DNA of 64,000 bases, from the NCBI RefSeq assembly GCF_011064595.1, contig NZ_JAALJI010000014.1, forward strand, positions 124,001 to 188,000, given 5' to 3'. A program made the position numbers and the translations under genes. This document shows, one piece after another, positions 43,068 to 50,818 of the stretch. Under the pieces are notes generated by a model, which searched no databases, had not been told where the DNA came from, and was given only the letters and a program-made list of their open reading frames with translations. This DNA comes from Paludisphaera soli (lineage in GTDB: Bacteria > Planctomycetota > Planctomycetia > Isosphaerales > Isosphaeraceae). Each line of letters opens with the position of its first letter. Position 1 is the stretch's first letter.

Positions 43068-46000
43068 TCAGACCCGGGCGCGGCCGATCTCGGGGTGGCG
43101 GATGCGGATCGGCCGGGTGCCGTCGGGATCGCGGGAGGCGTCGAGGAACGCCCGGACCCCTTCGACGGTGAGGCGGGGGTCGGGATTGATGGCGTAATGG
43201 CCCCCGTCGCGGCCGGCCGGGAGCCTCGCCAGGACGTCGCCGTCCTCGACCGAGACGGGGACGGCTCGCTCGTTCGCCACCAGCACGAGCGGCGGGACCT
43301 CGGACCCTGCCGGTTCGGTGCGGACCGTCAGCGTCCAGGGCCGACCGGGGAACCAGGGCCGCCTCAATTGGTAGGCGACGGTCACCTCAGGATGGGGGCC
43401 GGGCGCGACCGTCTCCGCCGTGGGCTCGACGCCAGGCGAGAACGTGGTCGTCCCGTCCCGGTCGTCGCGAGCATAAACCCGGATGTGCCAGTGGTTTCCC
43501 AGCGGGCCGCCGGTATCGGCACCGTCCGTCAGGGCGGGGGCCAGGAGGATCCAGGAGCCGCCGCGGTCGTAGGTCTCGCGAGGCACGTCGAAACGGAGGG
43601 CGGCCGGGTCGGCCGGGCCGTCGGGCGGCTCGCCGCGACGGGCCGCGACCCGGGCGGATCGTGCGTCTCGCGGCCAGGACCAGCGGAGCTGCACCCGCGT
43701 CACCCCCGGCGCCCCGGCGGGGGGATCGAGCCGCACGGCCCGGAGGTCCGTCGGGTCGGCGAGACGCGAGAGGGACGCTGCGCGACCGACGATCAGGTCG
43801 CCGTTCCAGGAGGTGACCGGCGTGTAGAACCGAGAGGCCGACCCCGGCGGGGCGAAATCCTCGGCGCGACCGGGTCCCGTCGCGGCGATCCAGTCGCCAG
43901 GTTGGGCCTCGATCTGGGCCTCGGACGTCTCCGTCCCCGGTGCCGGGGCGAGCGGTTCGGCCGTCCGACGCAGTCGCACCGTGCCGCGCGCCGGCTCGTC
44001 CCACTCGATACGCAGGCGTCCCGTCGCCTCGACGGTCAGCCGAGGCGGCCCGACCGGCGAGGCCGGCGAGTCGGCCGACGCCGAGACCAGGACGCCCGGC
44101 GAGGGGAACCGATCCCCCTCGGGCGTTCGATAGATCGCGAAGACGGCGTAATGGTAGACCCTTCCCTCCGCCACGTCCCGGTCCACGGCCCCCTCGCGCG
44201 AGGCGGGGACGCGGTCGCCGTCGCGAGGATCCCTGGGGACGCCCTCGCGACCGCGGAGCACGCGGATCTCGGCGACGCCGGCCGGCGGCTCCCAGGCCAG
44301 CACGATCTCCCCAGGATGGGCGTGCGCCCGGAGCATGCGGACGTCGGGCAGGAAGACGAGCGGCCCGGCGGCCACGGCGGCCAGCGACTCGGCCTCCCCT
44401 CGCTTGCTCAGGACCGCATAGCTGACCGTCGCGCCCGGCTCCACCCCCCGATCCTCGAACACGGCGGTCGAGGTCTCGGCGATGCGGGCTCCGTCCCCCG
44501 GATGCGCGGGCAGCCCGCCGGGTTTCCGAAGCACGACGAAGCGGGGCGGGGCCAGCCCGTCGGGCTCGGGGGGGCTCCAGGCGAGCCGGACCCGGCCGTC
44601 GACCACGCGTGCGTCGAGGTTCGACGGGGGGTCGGGGGGGCATCGGACGATCCCCTCCAGCGCGGCGGGGAGGTCGGCCGCCAGGGCGAGGCTCCGACCG
44701 TACAGCCGGCGGGACTCGGCGGGGTCCACGCGCTCCAGGCGGCGAGCCTTCGCCGCGAGCGTCTCGGCCTTCCGCAGCCGCTCGACGATCCGATCGCGGG
44801 CCGCCGCGACCTCGGGAGAGCCGGCCGCGACGATCCGACGCCAGGACGCCAACGCCTTGGCCGCGGCCGAGAGCCGGCCGCCGGCCTCGGCCAGCTCGAA
44901 GGCCATGCGGAGCTGGTCGATTTCGCGCTCGCGATCGACGATCCGCGCCATCCCGTTCCTCGCTCCGACGTGCTGGGGGGCGTAGCGCTGCACCTCTTCC
45001 AGGTGCCGGCGAGCGGCGGCCAGGTCGTGCGAACGGTAAGCGTGCAGGGCCGCCGCGAAATGCTGGACGAGCGGCTCGCGGAGCGACCGGCGGAAGCCGC
45101 AGACGCAACGCGCCGCGTCCACCAGATTGGAGCGCCGGCAGACCGGGCAGTCCCACTTGAGCGAGGCGCCGCAGTGCTTGCAGCGCACCGCGCCGACGCC
45201 CCTCGCGGTCGGGCTCAACTCCGTCACCCCCGCGCAGTTCCTGCAACGGAGGATCTTGTAGGCCGACTTCCCCGTGCCAGGACCCGTCGACCGAGCTGGG
45301 GCGGGCGCGGTCGCGTGAACTTCGACCGAAACGCCCGCCTTCAGGCAGGCCCGGCGGATCAGCCCGTGGGCTCGATCGGGCGGGATGCCCTTCGATCCCG
45401 CCTCGTCGATCAGGGCGACGTGCGTCCCGGGATCGATCCGGACGAGCCCCTGGACGGCGAACGCCGCCGTCCGCTCGAAACGCTCCTCGGCCTCCAGGAT
45501 CAGGGTCCGATCGTAGCGGGCCCGCGACTTCGCGTTACCCAGGTGCGTCTGGGCGTGGGAGACGACCTCGAGCCACGCGGTCTTCTCGGCCGTGACCTGG
45601 GCCTTCTTCATCCAACGCTGACGCTCCTCGTCGGCGCGCGAGGCGATCACGACGAGCGGGGCGTCTCGGAAGAGCCCCAGCGCGTCGTAGAGGTCGCGGC
45701 GGTCAAGGTGGTCCAGGGCCATCCGGATCTGCCGACGGGTCGACGGATCGAGCACGTCGGCGGGGGGCGCGGCGTCCGGGACGCCCTCGTCGGCGGCGGG
45801 ACCGTCCTCGACCAGGAATGGGATCGGCTTCATCAGCCGGTCGAGGGACTCGGCGTCGATCGCGAGGCGGTCGGCCTCGCCGCGGAGGAGGTCGCGGTCG
45901 GCCGCGTTCAGGCCCCCCTTGGCCGCTCGCAGGCGGACCAGGCGGTGCAATTCATCGAGCCTTTCCTCGCGACGGGCGATCTCGGCGGCGGCCAGCTCGG

Positions 46001-46277
46001 CGTCGTAGGCCGAGCGGTTCACCGGCCCGCTCAGGAGCGCCGCGCGGAGGGCGGGGATCTCGTCGAGGTAGAGTTGGTTGGCGTGGCGAGTCTTGGGGTT
46101 GCGGGTTCCCATCGACCAGGCGGGCTGCTTCTTCTTGAGCGCGGATTCGATCTCGGCGGGGGTCGCCCCCGGGTCGACTCCCAGTCGTTCGTAATAATCC
46201 GGGCTCATGTCTGGATCGATCGTCCCGCCTGTGACATACGCCGAATCTTCACCGCCCGCTTCGTCGTATGGATTCAT
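43068..46277 (-). CDS. large protein with two degenerate J-like segments, zinc ribbons and Fn3-like repeats
   Basis: 1069 residues from ATG 46277 (ATG 46208, MSPDYYERL, is an alternative). Residues 27-95 (DYYERLGVDPGATPAEIES, ending NRSAYDAEL) look like a J domain without the HPD tripeptide. A second such segment spans about 195-258 (DLYDALGLF, ending SRARYDRTL). Four Cys pairs at about 345-393 (CRNC, CKHC, CPVC, CVC) form two zinc ribbons. A helical, TPR-like stretch (about 400-570) follows, then several beta-rich modules (about 575-950) with PPSNLDARVVDGRVRLAWSPP typical of fibronectin type III. There are no clear membrane segments. Zinc ribbons and J-like parts suggest a cytoplasmic scaffold or assembly factor. 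Function is unknown and I cannot name the family. Confidence 0.75.
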   Translation of the reverse strand: MNPYDEAGGEDSAYVTGGTIDPDMSPDYYERLGVDPGATPAEIESALKKKQPAWSMGTRNPKTRHANQLYLDEIPALRAALLSGPVNRSAYDAELAAAEIARREERLDELHRLVRLRAAKGGLNAADRDLLRGEADRLAIDAESLDRLMKPIPFLVEDGPAADEGVPDAAPPADVLDPSTRRQIRMALDHLDRRDLYDALGLFRDAPLVVIASRADEERQRWMKKAQVTAEKTAWLEVVSHAQTHLGNAKSRARYDRTLILEAEERFERTAAFAVQGLVRIDPGTHVALIDEAGSKGIPPDRAHGLIRRACLKAGVSVEVHATAPAPARSTGPGTGKSAYKILRCRNCAGVTELSPTARGVGAVRCKHCGASLKWDCPVCRRSNLVDAARCVCGFRRSLREPLVQHFAAALHAYRSHDLAAARRHLEEVQRYAPQHVGARNGMARIVDREREIDQLRMAFELAEAGGRLSAAAKALASWRRIVAAGSPEVAAARDRIVERLRKAETLAAKARRLERVDPAESRRLYGRSLALAADLPAALEGIVRCPPDPPSNLDARVVDGRVRLAWSPPEPDGLAPPRFVVLRKPGGLPAHPGDGARIAETSTAVFEDRGVEPGATVSYAVLSKRGEAESLAAVAAGPLVFLPDVRMLRAHAHPGEIVLAWEPPAGVAEIRVLRGREGVPRDPRDGDRVPASREGAVDRDVAEGRVYHYAVFAIYRTPEGDRFPSPGVLVSASADSPASPVGPPRLTVEATGRLRIEWDEPARGTVRLRRTAEPLAPAPGTETSEAQIEAQPGDWIAATGPGRAEDFAPPGSASRFYTPVTSWNGDLIVGRAASLSRLADPTDLRAVRLDPPAGAPGVTRVQLRWSWPRDARSARVAARRGEPPDGPADPAALRFDVPRETYDRGGSWILLAPALTDGADTGGPLGNHWHIRVYARDDRDGTTTFSPGVEPTAETVAPGPHPEVTVAYQLRRPWFPGRPWTLTVRTEPAGSEVPPLVLVANERAVPVSVEDGDVLARLPAGRDGGHYAINPDPRLTVEGVRAFLDASRDPDGTRPIRIRHPEIGRARV

Positions 46278-46329
46278 TCTCGGGGCGGGAGGGCCGATCG
46301 TCCAGCCCCGCCTACCGAGGTTTGGGGCC

Positions 46330-46358
46330 TTGTCCGCCGCGGTGACGGCCACTACGCT
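46330..46358 (+). promoter_or_regulatory. promoter candidate for the RidA gene
   Basis: TTGTCC (46330-46335), 17 bases, TACGCT (46353-46358). The -10 differs by one base from the recurrent TACGAT. Transcription would begin near 46365, so earlier in-frame starts are excluded and ATG 46429 is supported. Confidence 0.42.
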
Positions 46359-46428
46359 GGCCGCATGCGGATCGTCGCAGGATCCGTCGCCACGATCGCA
46401 GGGGACTTCCAGGGAGCCAGCCAGAGCC

Positions 46429-46866
46429 ATGACCTCGAGAGTGAAGATCACCACGACCCAGCAGAACGGCCGGACGCACGCCTCCAGCGGCTCGTCCTGG
46501 GAGAGCGTCATCGGCTACTCGCGGGCCGTGCGCGTGAGGGACCAGGTCCATGTCACCGGCACCGTCGGCGTCGAGGCCGACGGCAAGTACGCGCCGACGC
46601 TCGCCGCCCAGTCCCGCCGCGCCTTCGAGATCATCACCGCCGCGCTGGAGGCCCTGGGGGCCAAGCCGGCCGACGTGGTCCGCACGCGGATCTACGTCAC
46701 CGACATCTCCAAATGGAAGGAGGTCGGCGAGGTGCACGGCGAGATCTTCGGCGAGATCCGGCCGGCGCTGACCATGGTCCAGGTCGCCGCCCTGATCGAC
46801 GCCGAGGCCCTCGTCGAGATCGAGGTCGAGGCCGTGGTCCTGGGAGATGAGCATCGCCTCGCCTGA
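46429..46866 (+). CDS. RidA/YjgF/UK114 family protein
   Basis: 145 residues. The family hydrolyses reactive enamine/imine intermediates released by PLP enzymes, with trimeric chorismate-mutase-like fold. The opening SSWESVIGYSRAVRVRDQVHVTGTVG, the middle QSRRAFEIITAALEALGAKPADVVRTRIYVTDI with the catalytic Arg (R-T-R-I), and the terminal LVEIEVEAVV are characteristic. The 'GxxG/ExGxD' region (GTVGVEADGKYAP) fits non-RidA Rid subgroups better, so it may be an Rid4-7 type paralogue that lacks deaminase activity. The gene runs divergently from the J-like/Fn3 gene, 151 bases apart. Confidence 0.9.
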   Translation: MTSRVKITTTQQNGRTHASSGSSWESVIGYSRAVRVRDQVHVTGTVGVEADGKYAPTLAAQSRRAFEIITAALEALGAKPADVVRTRIYVTDISKWKEVGEVHGEIFGEIRPALTMVQVAALIDAEALVEIEVEAVVLGDEHRLA

Positions 46867-46893
46867 GCCATGGCGTCCGGTCGGGCCCCGCCC

Positions 46894-47442
46894 TCAGCGC
46901 GGCCCGACCGCCGGCTCGCCCTCGGGCTTCCGGAGCGAATCCGGGACCGGCATCTTGGACAGGGCGTAGCAGTACGCCGCGACGGAGCGCATCTGCGCGT
47001 CTTCGAGCAGCGGTCCCCAAGGGGCCATCCGCGTGCCCGGCACGCCGACCCGGATGACGCGGAGGACGTCTTCCGGCTTCTCGCCGTGCTTCCACTTGCC
47101 GTCGGTCAGGTCGCCGACCTGCTCGCCGCCGAGGCTGGCGGCCAGCGGGCCGTTCCCCTTGCCGGCGACGCCGTGGCACGGCACGCAGCGCGACAGGAAG
47201 ACGCTCCGCCCTTCCATCAGGAAAGGGTCGTTCGCCACCTCCGGCGGCGGGGGCTCGATCGGCGGCGCGAAGCTGAGATAGCCCACGGCGGCCGAGGCGA
47301 GCAGGATCGCCAGGCCGATGATGATCCACTTGCCCGCCGAGAAGTCCGTCGGGGCGTCGTTCGGGGGGGCGATTTCAGGGCTCGACAAGGTGGGGACCAG
47401 CAACCGGGACAGTGAAGACGAGGGGGGGACGTCGCACCTCAA
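46894..47442 (-). CDS. membrane-anchored cytochrome c (class I)
   Basis: 182 residues from a TTG at 47442, or 164 from a TTG at 47388. Neither has a good ribosome site, so the start is open. One N-terminal transmembrane helix (KWIIIGLAILLASAAVGYLSF) is followed by a Pro-rich linker, then a cytochrome c domain with heme motif CVPCH and a likely Met axial ligand in GVPGTRMAPWG. The domain should face the periplasm. Partners are unknown. The adjacent RidA gene is convergent, 27 bases away. It may carry electrons to or from an oxidase or the DUF1549-type proteins, as pure speculation. Confidence 0.85.
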   Translation of the reverse strand: MRCDVPPSSSLSRLLVPTLSSPEIAPPNDAPTDFSAGKWIIIGLAILLASAAVGYLSFAPPIEPPPPEVANDPFLMEGRSVFLSRCVPCHGVAGKGNGPLAASLGGEQVGDLTDGKWKHGEKPEDVLRVIRVGVPGTRMAPWGPLLEDAQMRSVAAYCYALSKMPVPDSLRKPEGEPAVGPR

Positions 47443-47718
47443 CGCGATTCCACCTTACCCACCGACCCGCGAGGCCGACAAGCCTCGCCGAGCCCGCCGG
47501 ATTGTCGCTCCGAGCAAAAGGGGCCGATCTTCGTCGCCGACTCCGAATCTCGAACCACCCTACAAGATGGAGGATGGTGCGCGCCGCGAGGATCGACCCT
47601 GGATGTGTCTCGCGTGCAGATCCCTCGTCAGAAGCGTTCCTTCATGGATTCGACCAACGGGATCGGGGGACCGAGGATTACGGCCTGAGGTCCCGCGGAA
47701 ACAACTCGATTCCGCGCG

Positions 47719-47739
47719 AACGAACCCAAGCTAAATCCA
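47719..47739 (-). repeat. interspersed repeat copy A (diverged)
   Basis: Plus strand reads GAACGAACCCAA then a shortened, altered second half. It shares the first 12 bases exactly with copies B and D. Confidence 0.5.
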
Positions 47740-47786
47740 CCGTAAACCCATATCAATAAACCACATAACACGCTACGACGCCCGAG

Positions 47787-47811
47787 GAACGAACCCAAAT
47801 CGAACCCAATC
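47787..47811 (-). repeat. interspersed repeat copy B
   Basis: Plus strand reads GAACGAACCCAAATCGAA followed by CCCAATC. The first 18 bases are identical to copy D, with one change in the last 7. Confidence 0.65.
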
Positions 47812-47874
47812 ACGGCTCACGACGGAGCTGTGTCCAAACCTTGCCCGACGGCGGAATGAACGACGTCGATCCTG

Positions 47875-47892
47875 TCGAACGAAGCCAATCCT
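47875..47892 (-). repeat. interspersed repeat copy C (partial)
   Basis: Plus strand reads TCGAACGAAGCCAATCCT, matching the end of copy D with the middle ACCCAAATCGA missing. Confidence 0.5.
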
Positions 47893-47957
47893 CGAAGACA
47901 GCTTAAGTGTTTCTAAATTCTAAACTTAGATCGAGTCCCGCCGCCGATGGACGCTAC

Positions 47958-47983
47958 GAACGAACCCAAATCGAAGCCAATCC
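47958..47983 (-). repeat. interspersed repeat copy D
   Basis: Plus strand GAACGAACCCAAATCGAA followed by GCCAATCC. Its end forms part of a small hairpin, AAGCCAA (47974-47980) with TTGGCTT (47984-47990). On the minus strand the repeat translates as IGFDLGSF. Confidence 0.65.
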
Positions 47984-48022
47984 TTGGCTTAGCTCGGACT
48001 CCCGGCGTTGATCGACGTCCGC

Positions 48023-49309
48023 TCAGGATTCGGCCCCCGCCCTGCCCACGAGTTCCGGTCGAGGTCGGATGGCGAGGACGACTGCCGCGGAGGCCAGCGC
48101 GATCAGGGCGAAGACGCCGAAGATGACAGCCAGGGGCGCATGCCGGTCGCGGAGGGCGCCGAAGCCCCAGTCGGCGAAGCCGCCACAACTGATGCTCACC
48201 AGGTTCATGACGCCGTAGCCCGTGGCCCGGCGATCGGCCGGGACGATCTGCGAGAGGATCGGCATGTTGTTGCAGTCGAAGAACCCCCAGCCGATCCCAT
48301 AAAGGATCAGGAAGGCGACCGCCAGGCCCAGGTGCTCCGAGAACCCCACCCCGAAGAGCGCCGGCAGGAACAGCAGCATCCCGAAGGCGCTGACTTGGAT
48401 CCGGCCCCGGACGGTCCGCCGCATGGCCGAGTCGGCGAGCCAGCCGCCGAAGAGCACGCCGACCAGCGAGGCGATCTGGACCGGAAGCACCGCGTAGACC
48501 CCCGCATTCCCCTGCGTCAGGTCGAACCGCTCCTTGAGGATGTCGGGCATCCAGTCCTTGACCACCCAGCCGGCCATCGCGGGGAGGGTGAAATAGACGA
48601 CCAGCAGCAGGTAGTCGCGGTTGCGGGCCAGCTCCCCGAGCGCGGACGTGAGCGAGGCCGACTGATGCGCGCGTTCGGCCGCCGTCTCCCGGGCGGGCGG
48701 GTCGCGAAGGACCAGCAGCAGGGGGAGGGCGTACAGGATGCCGACCAGGCCGCTCGCCTGGAAGGCGAACCGCCACCCCAGCGCGGGAGCGTCGGCGACG
48801 TGGCCGGCGAAACCGCCCAGGATCAGGCCCGCGTAGATCCCCGTCTGATGAATGCCGACCGCCCGCGACCGCGTGGAGCCGCGATGGAAGTCGGTGATGA
48901 GCGCCAGCGCGGCGGGGATGTAGAAGGCTTCGCTGATCCCCATCAGGGCCCGGGTGGCGACGAGGCTCTCGTAGGTCGTGACGTAGCCGGTCGCCCAGGT
49001 CACGGCCGACCAGACGAACAGGCTCGACACGATCACCAGCCGTCGGCTGTAACGGTCGGCGATGTAGCCGCCGATCGGGCTCAAGAGGGCGTAGACCCAC
49101 TTGAACGACCCGAGCATGAAGCCCCAGTTCTCGCGGCTGGCGATGTCCGGGATGTCGGCCATCATCGACGTCTTCATCGCCGCCAGCATCTGCCGGTCCA
49201 GGTAGTTCAGCAGGGCCACCGGCGCGAGCATCGCCACCGTCAGCCAGGCGATGCGCGCCAGCGGCGGGCCGGCCGCGGAAAGGTCGTGATCGGAGGGCGT
49301 CGAGTGCAT
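48023..49309 (-). CDS. MFS transporter (sugar-phosphate/anion symporter-like)
   Basis: Major facilitator with 12 predicted helices, 428 residues from ATG 49309 (AGGTGAT upstream). It has the N-terminal loop 2-3 motif (GGYIADRYSRRLVIV, close to GxxxDRxGRR) and the domain-linking loop. FAFQASGLVGILYALPLLL and WVVKDWMPDILKERFDL recall ACS/organic-anion family members (GudP, ExuT, GlpT relatives), so the substrate is probably an organic anion or sugar acid. That is inferred from overall style only. A GATAAT -10-like site sits about 65 bases upstream. No catabolic gene for a matching substrate is adjacent. Confidence 0.9.
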   Translation of the reverse strand: MHSTPSDHDLSAAGPPLARIAWLTVAMLAPVALLNYLDRQMLAAMKTSMMADIPDIASRENWGFMLGSFKWVYALLSPIGGYIADRYSRRLVIVSSLFVWSAVTWATGYVTTYESLVATRALMGISEAFYIPAALALITDFHRGSTRSRAVGIHQTGIYAGLILGGFAGHVADAPALGWRFAFQASGLVGILYALPLLLVLRDPPARETAAERAHQSASLTSALGELARNRDYLLLVVYFTLPAMAGWVVKDWMPDILKERFDLTQGNAGVYAVLPVQIASLVGVLFGGWLADSAMRRTVRGRIQVSAFGMLLFLPALFGVGFSEHLGLAVAFLILYGIGWGFFDCNNMPILSQIVPADRRATGYGVMNLVSISCGGFADWGFGALRDRHAPLAVIFGVFALIALASAAVVLAIRPRPELVGRAGAES

Positions 49310-49435
49310 GGCATCACCTGGAGAGGGCGGCCGGGCACGGCCGGGCGGATCGGCGGCATCGCGAGGTCGCGCATTATCACGCGGCCTCGCGGGCGATTCC
49401 ACCCCCCGGGTCTTCTTCTCGGCCGGCCCAACGGC

Positions 49436-50716
49436 TCAGGGCTTCCGGGCGAGCGTCGCCCCGATCGCGTCCAGGGTCACCTCGGCGTCGCCGAGGCCGA
49501 CGTCGGTGTACGAGATCGTGACGGAAACGTTGCCCTTCTGAAGGCTCGCGGCCCCGGCGGGCCCCTCAAACGCCGCCACCTGCTCCTTCCAGCCCTCGGA
49601 TCTCAAATCAGCGTGGACCTCCTTCGCCGAGGCCATCCCCTTGCCGGCGTCGGCCTTGAAGGCGATCCGCCCCCCCTCGACCTTCACTTCGCGGACCCCG
49701 GCGGGAATCCGGACCCGGAGCACCGGTTTCGCGTTCGGCGGCACCGCCGCCGACTACGGCTTCGAGGCCGATGCCAGCATCGCCTCGACCTCCTCGGCCG
49801 ACTGGTGCCGCAACCTCCCTCGAGAGAGGCCGTCGATGGTCTGGACCTCCAGGGACATCAACTCCCTCGCGGGATTTCGGAACCGGAGCGATTCGCCGAG
49901 ACGCTCCTTCATCGGCGAGGCGGTGACGGGCTCCCATCCCTTCTTGCCGAGAGCCTCGCGATACAGGTCGAACACCTCCTTCGGCTCGCGAGGGACGTCG
50001 AAGGAGAGCTCCTTGGTCGAGTCGGCGTACTGGGCCCGGACGGCGTCCTCGGGGGCGGGGAGGTCGGCCGACATCAGCTCGGTCGAGTAGCCGAGCATCG
50101 TCTGGCCCCCCTGCGCCGGGGCCTCCGTCACCCTCGCTCCGAGCTTGACCGCGTTCCGCTTGTAGAAACGGACGTCGCCGGCCGACCCGTAAGGCTCCCA
50201 TTCCTGTTCGCGGAGCCGCTTGTGCACCTCATCGGCCACAGCGGCGACCGTCCCGGGGGCGAGATAAGCGGGGCCGAGCGGCGTCTCGTAGAGGAGCTTC
50301 GAGCCGTCGGGGACGGGCAGCGACTTCCCCTCGACGTTCCCATGGTTGAGGATCGCGACAGAGGCCGTCCCCGGCCTGGACCCTTCGAAGGCCGAGACGG
50401 AGACCCGATAGCCTTCCTTCTCAAAGACACCGCTCGCCGCCTGGTCGCTGGCGTACCCCCCGGGGGCCTCGGCCCATCCGGCGTCCACCAGCGTCTTCTT
50501 CACGAAGGCGAACGCCTCCGTGACGCCGCTCGAGGTCTCGTAGGACAGCGCGGCCGGTCGACGCAGCTTCGGCGGTTCGACGCCTTTCGGGAGCGGGAAC
50601 TTCGAGAGGTCCAGCACCGCCGCCGCCTTCTCGATCGTGGCCGGTTCCTCGGCCGACGACGGCCGGACGGCGACCAGGGCGAGGACGAGGGCGATCGAGA
50701 TCGACAGGAGCTTCAC
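49436..50716 (-). pseudogene. secreted four-repeat protein interrupted by an in-frame TAG
   Basis: From GTG 50716 (AAGGA upstream) a signal peptide (LLSISIALVLALVAVRPSSA) is followed by three related modules of about 90-100 residues, each with a helix and GW (TLVDAGWAEAP, LREQEWEPYG, EALGKKGWEPV) and a beta half. The frame stops at a TAG (49754-49756) after LASASKP. It then continues open without shift for another 106 codons and encodes a fourth module (VHADLRSEGWKEQVAAF, NVSVTISYTDVG) ending in ARKP and a stop at 49436. The uninterrupted product would be 426 residues. Either a nonsense mutation, a sequencing error or two genes (a GTG at 49744 could restart). Function is unknown. Confidence 0.7.
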
Positions 50717-50818
50717 GGGTTTATCCTTCGACGGAGAAGGGGAGTGGGGACGGCCCGCGCCGGCCGCCGCGTCATCGTGAACATAGGACGCGACGGCCGT
50801 TTCGTGACTGGCGGCGGG

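Larger units (their letters stand above)
47443..48022. other. gene-free, AT-richer region with short interspersed repeats
   Basis: A 580-base stretch between two leftward genes, with lower GC than its flanks from about 47700 to 47970. It contains four copies of a repeat (see next entries). Short open frames across it on the minus strand translate the repeat as a recurring IGFDLGSF. No promoter hexamers or RNA gene are recognised. Confidence 0.6.

Noticed and set aside
41481-46850. Long plus-strand open frame spanning several minus-strand genes
   Set aside because: It runs through the AlkA-type, unknown and J-like/Fn3 genes with no recognisable domain. It is a GC-bias shadow.
47628-47813. Short minus-strand frame beginning with IGFDLGSF
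   Set aside because: It merely translates the interspersed repeat and neighbouring non-coding sequence. No ribosome site.
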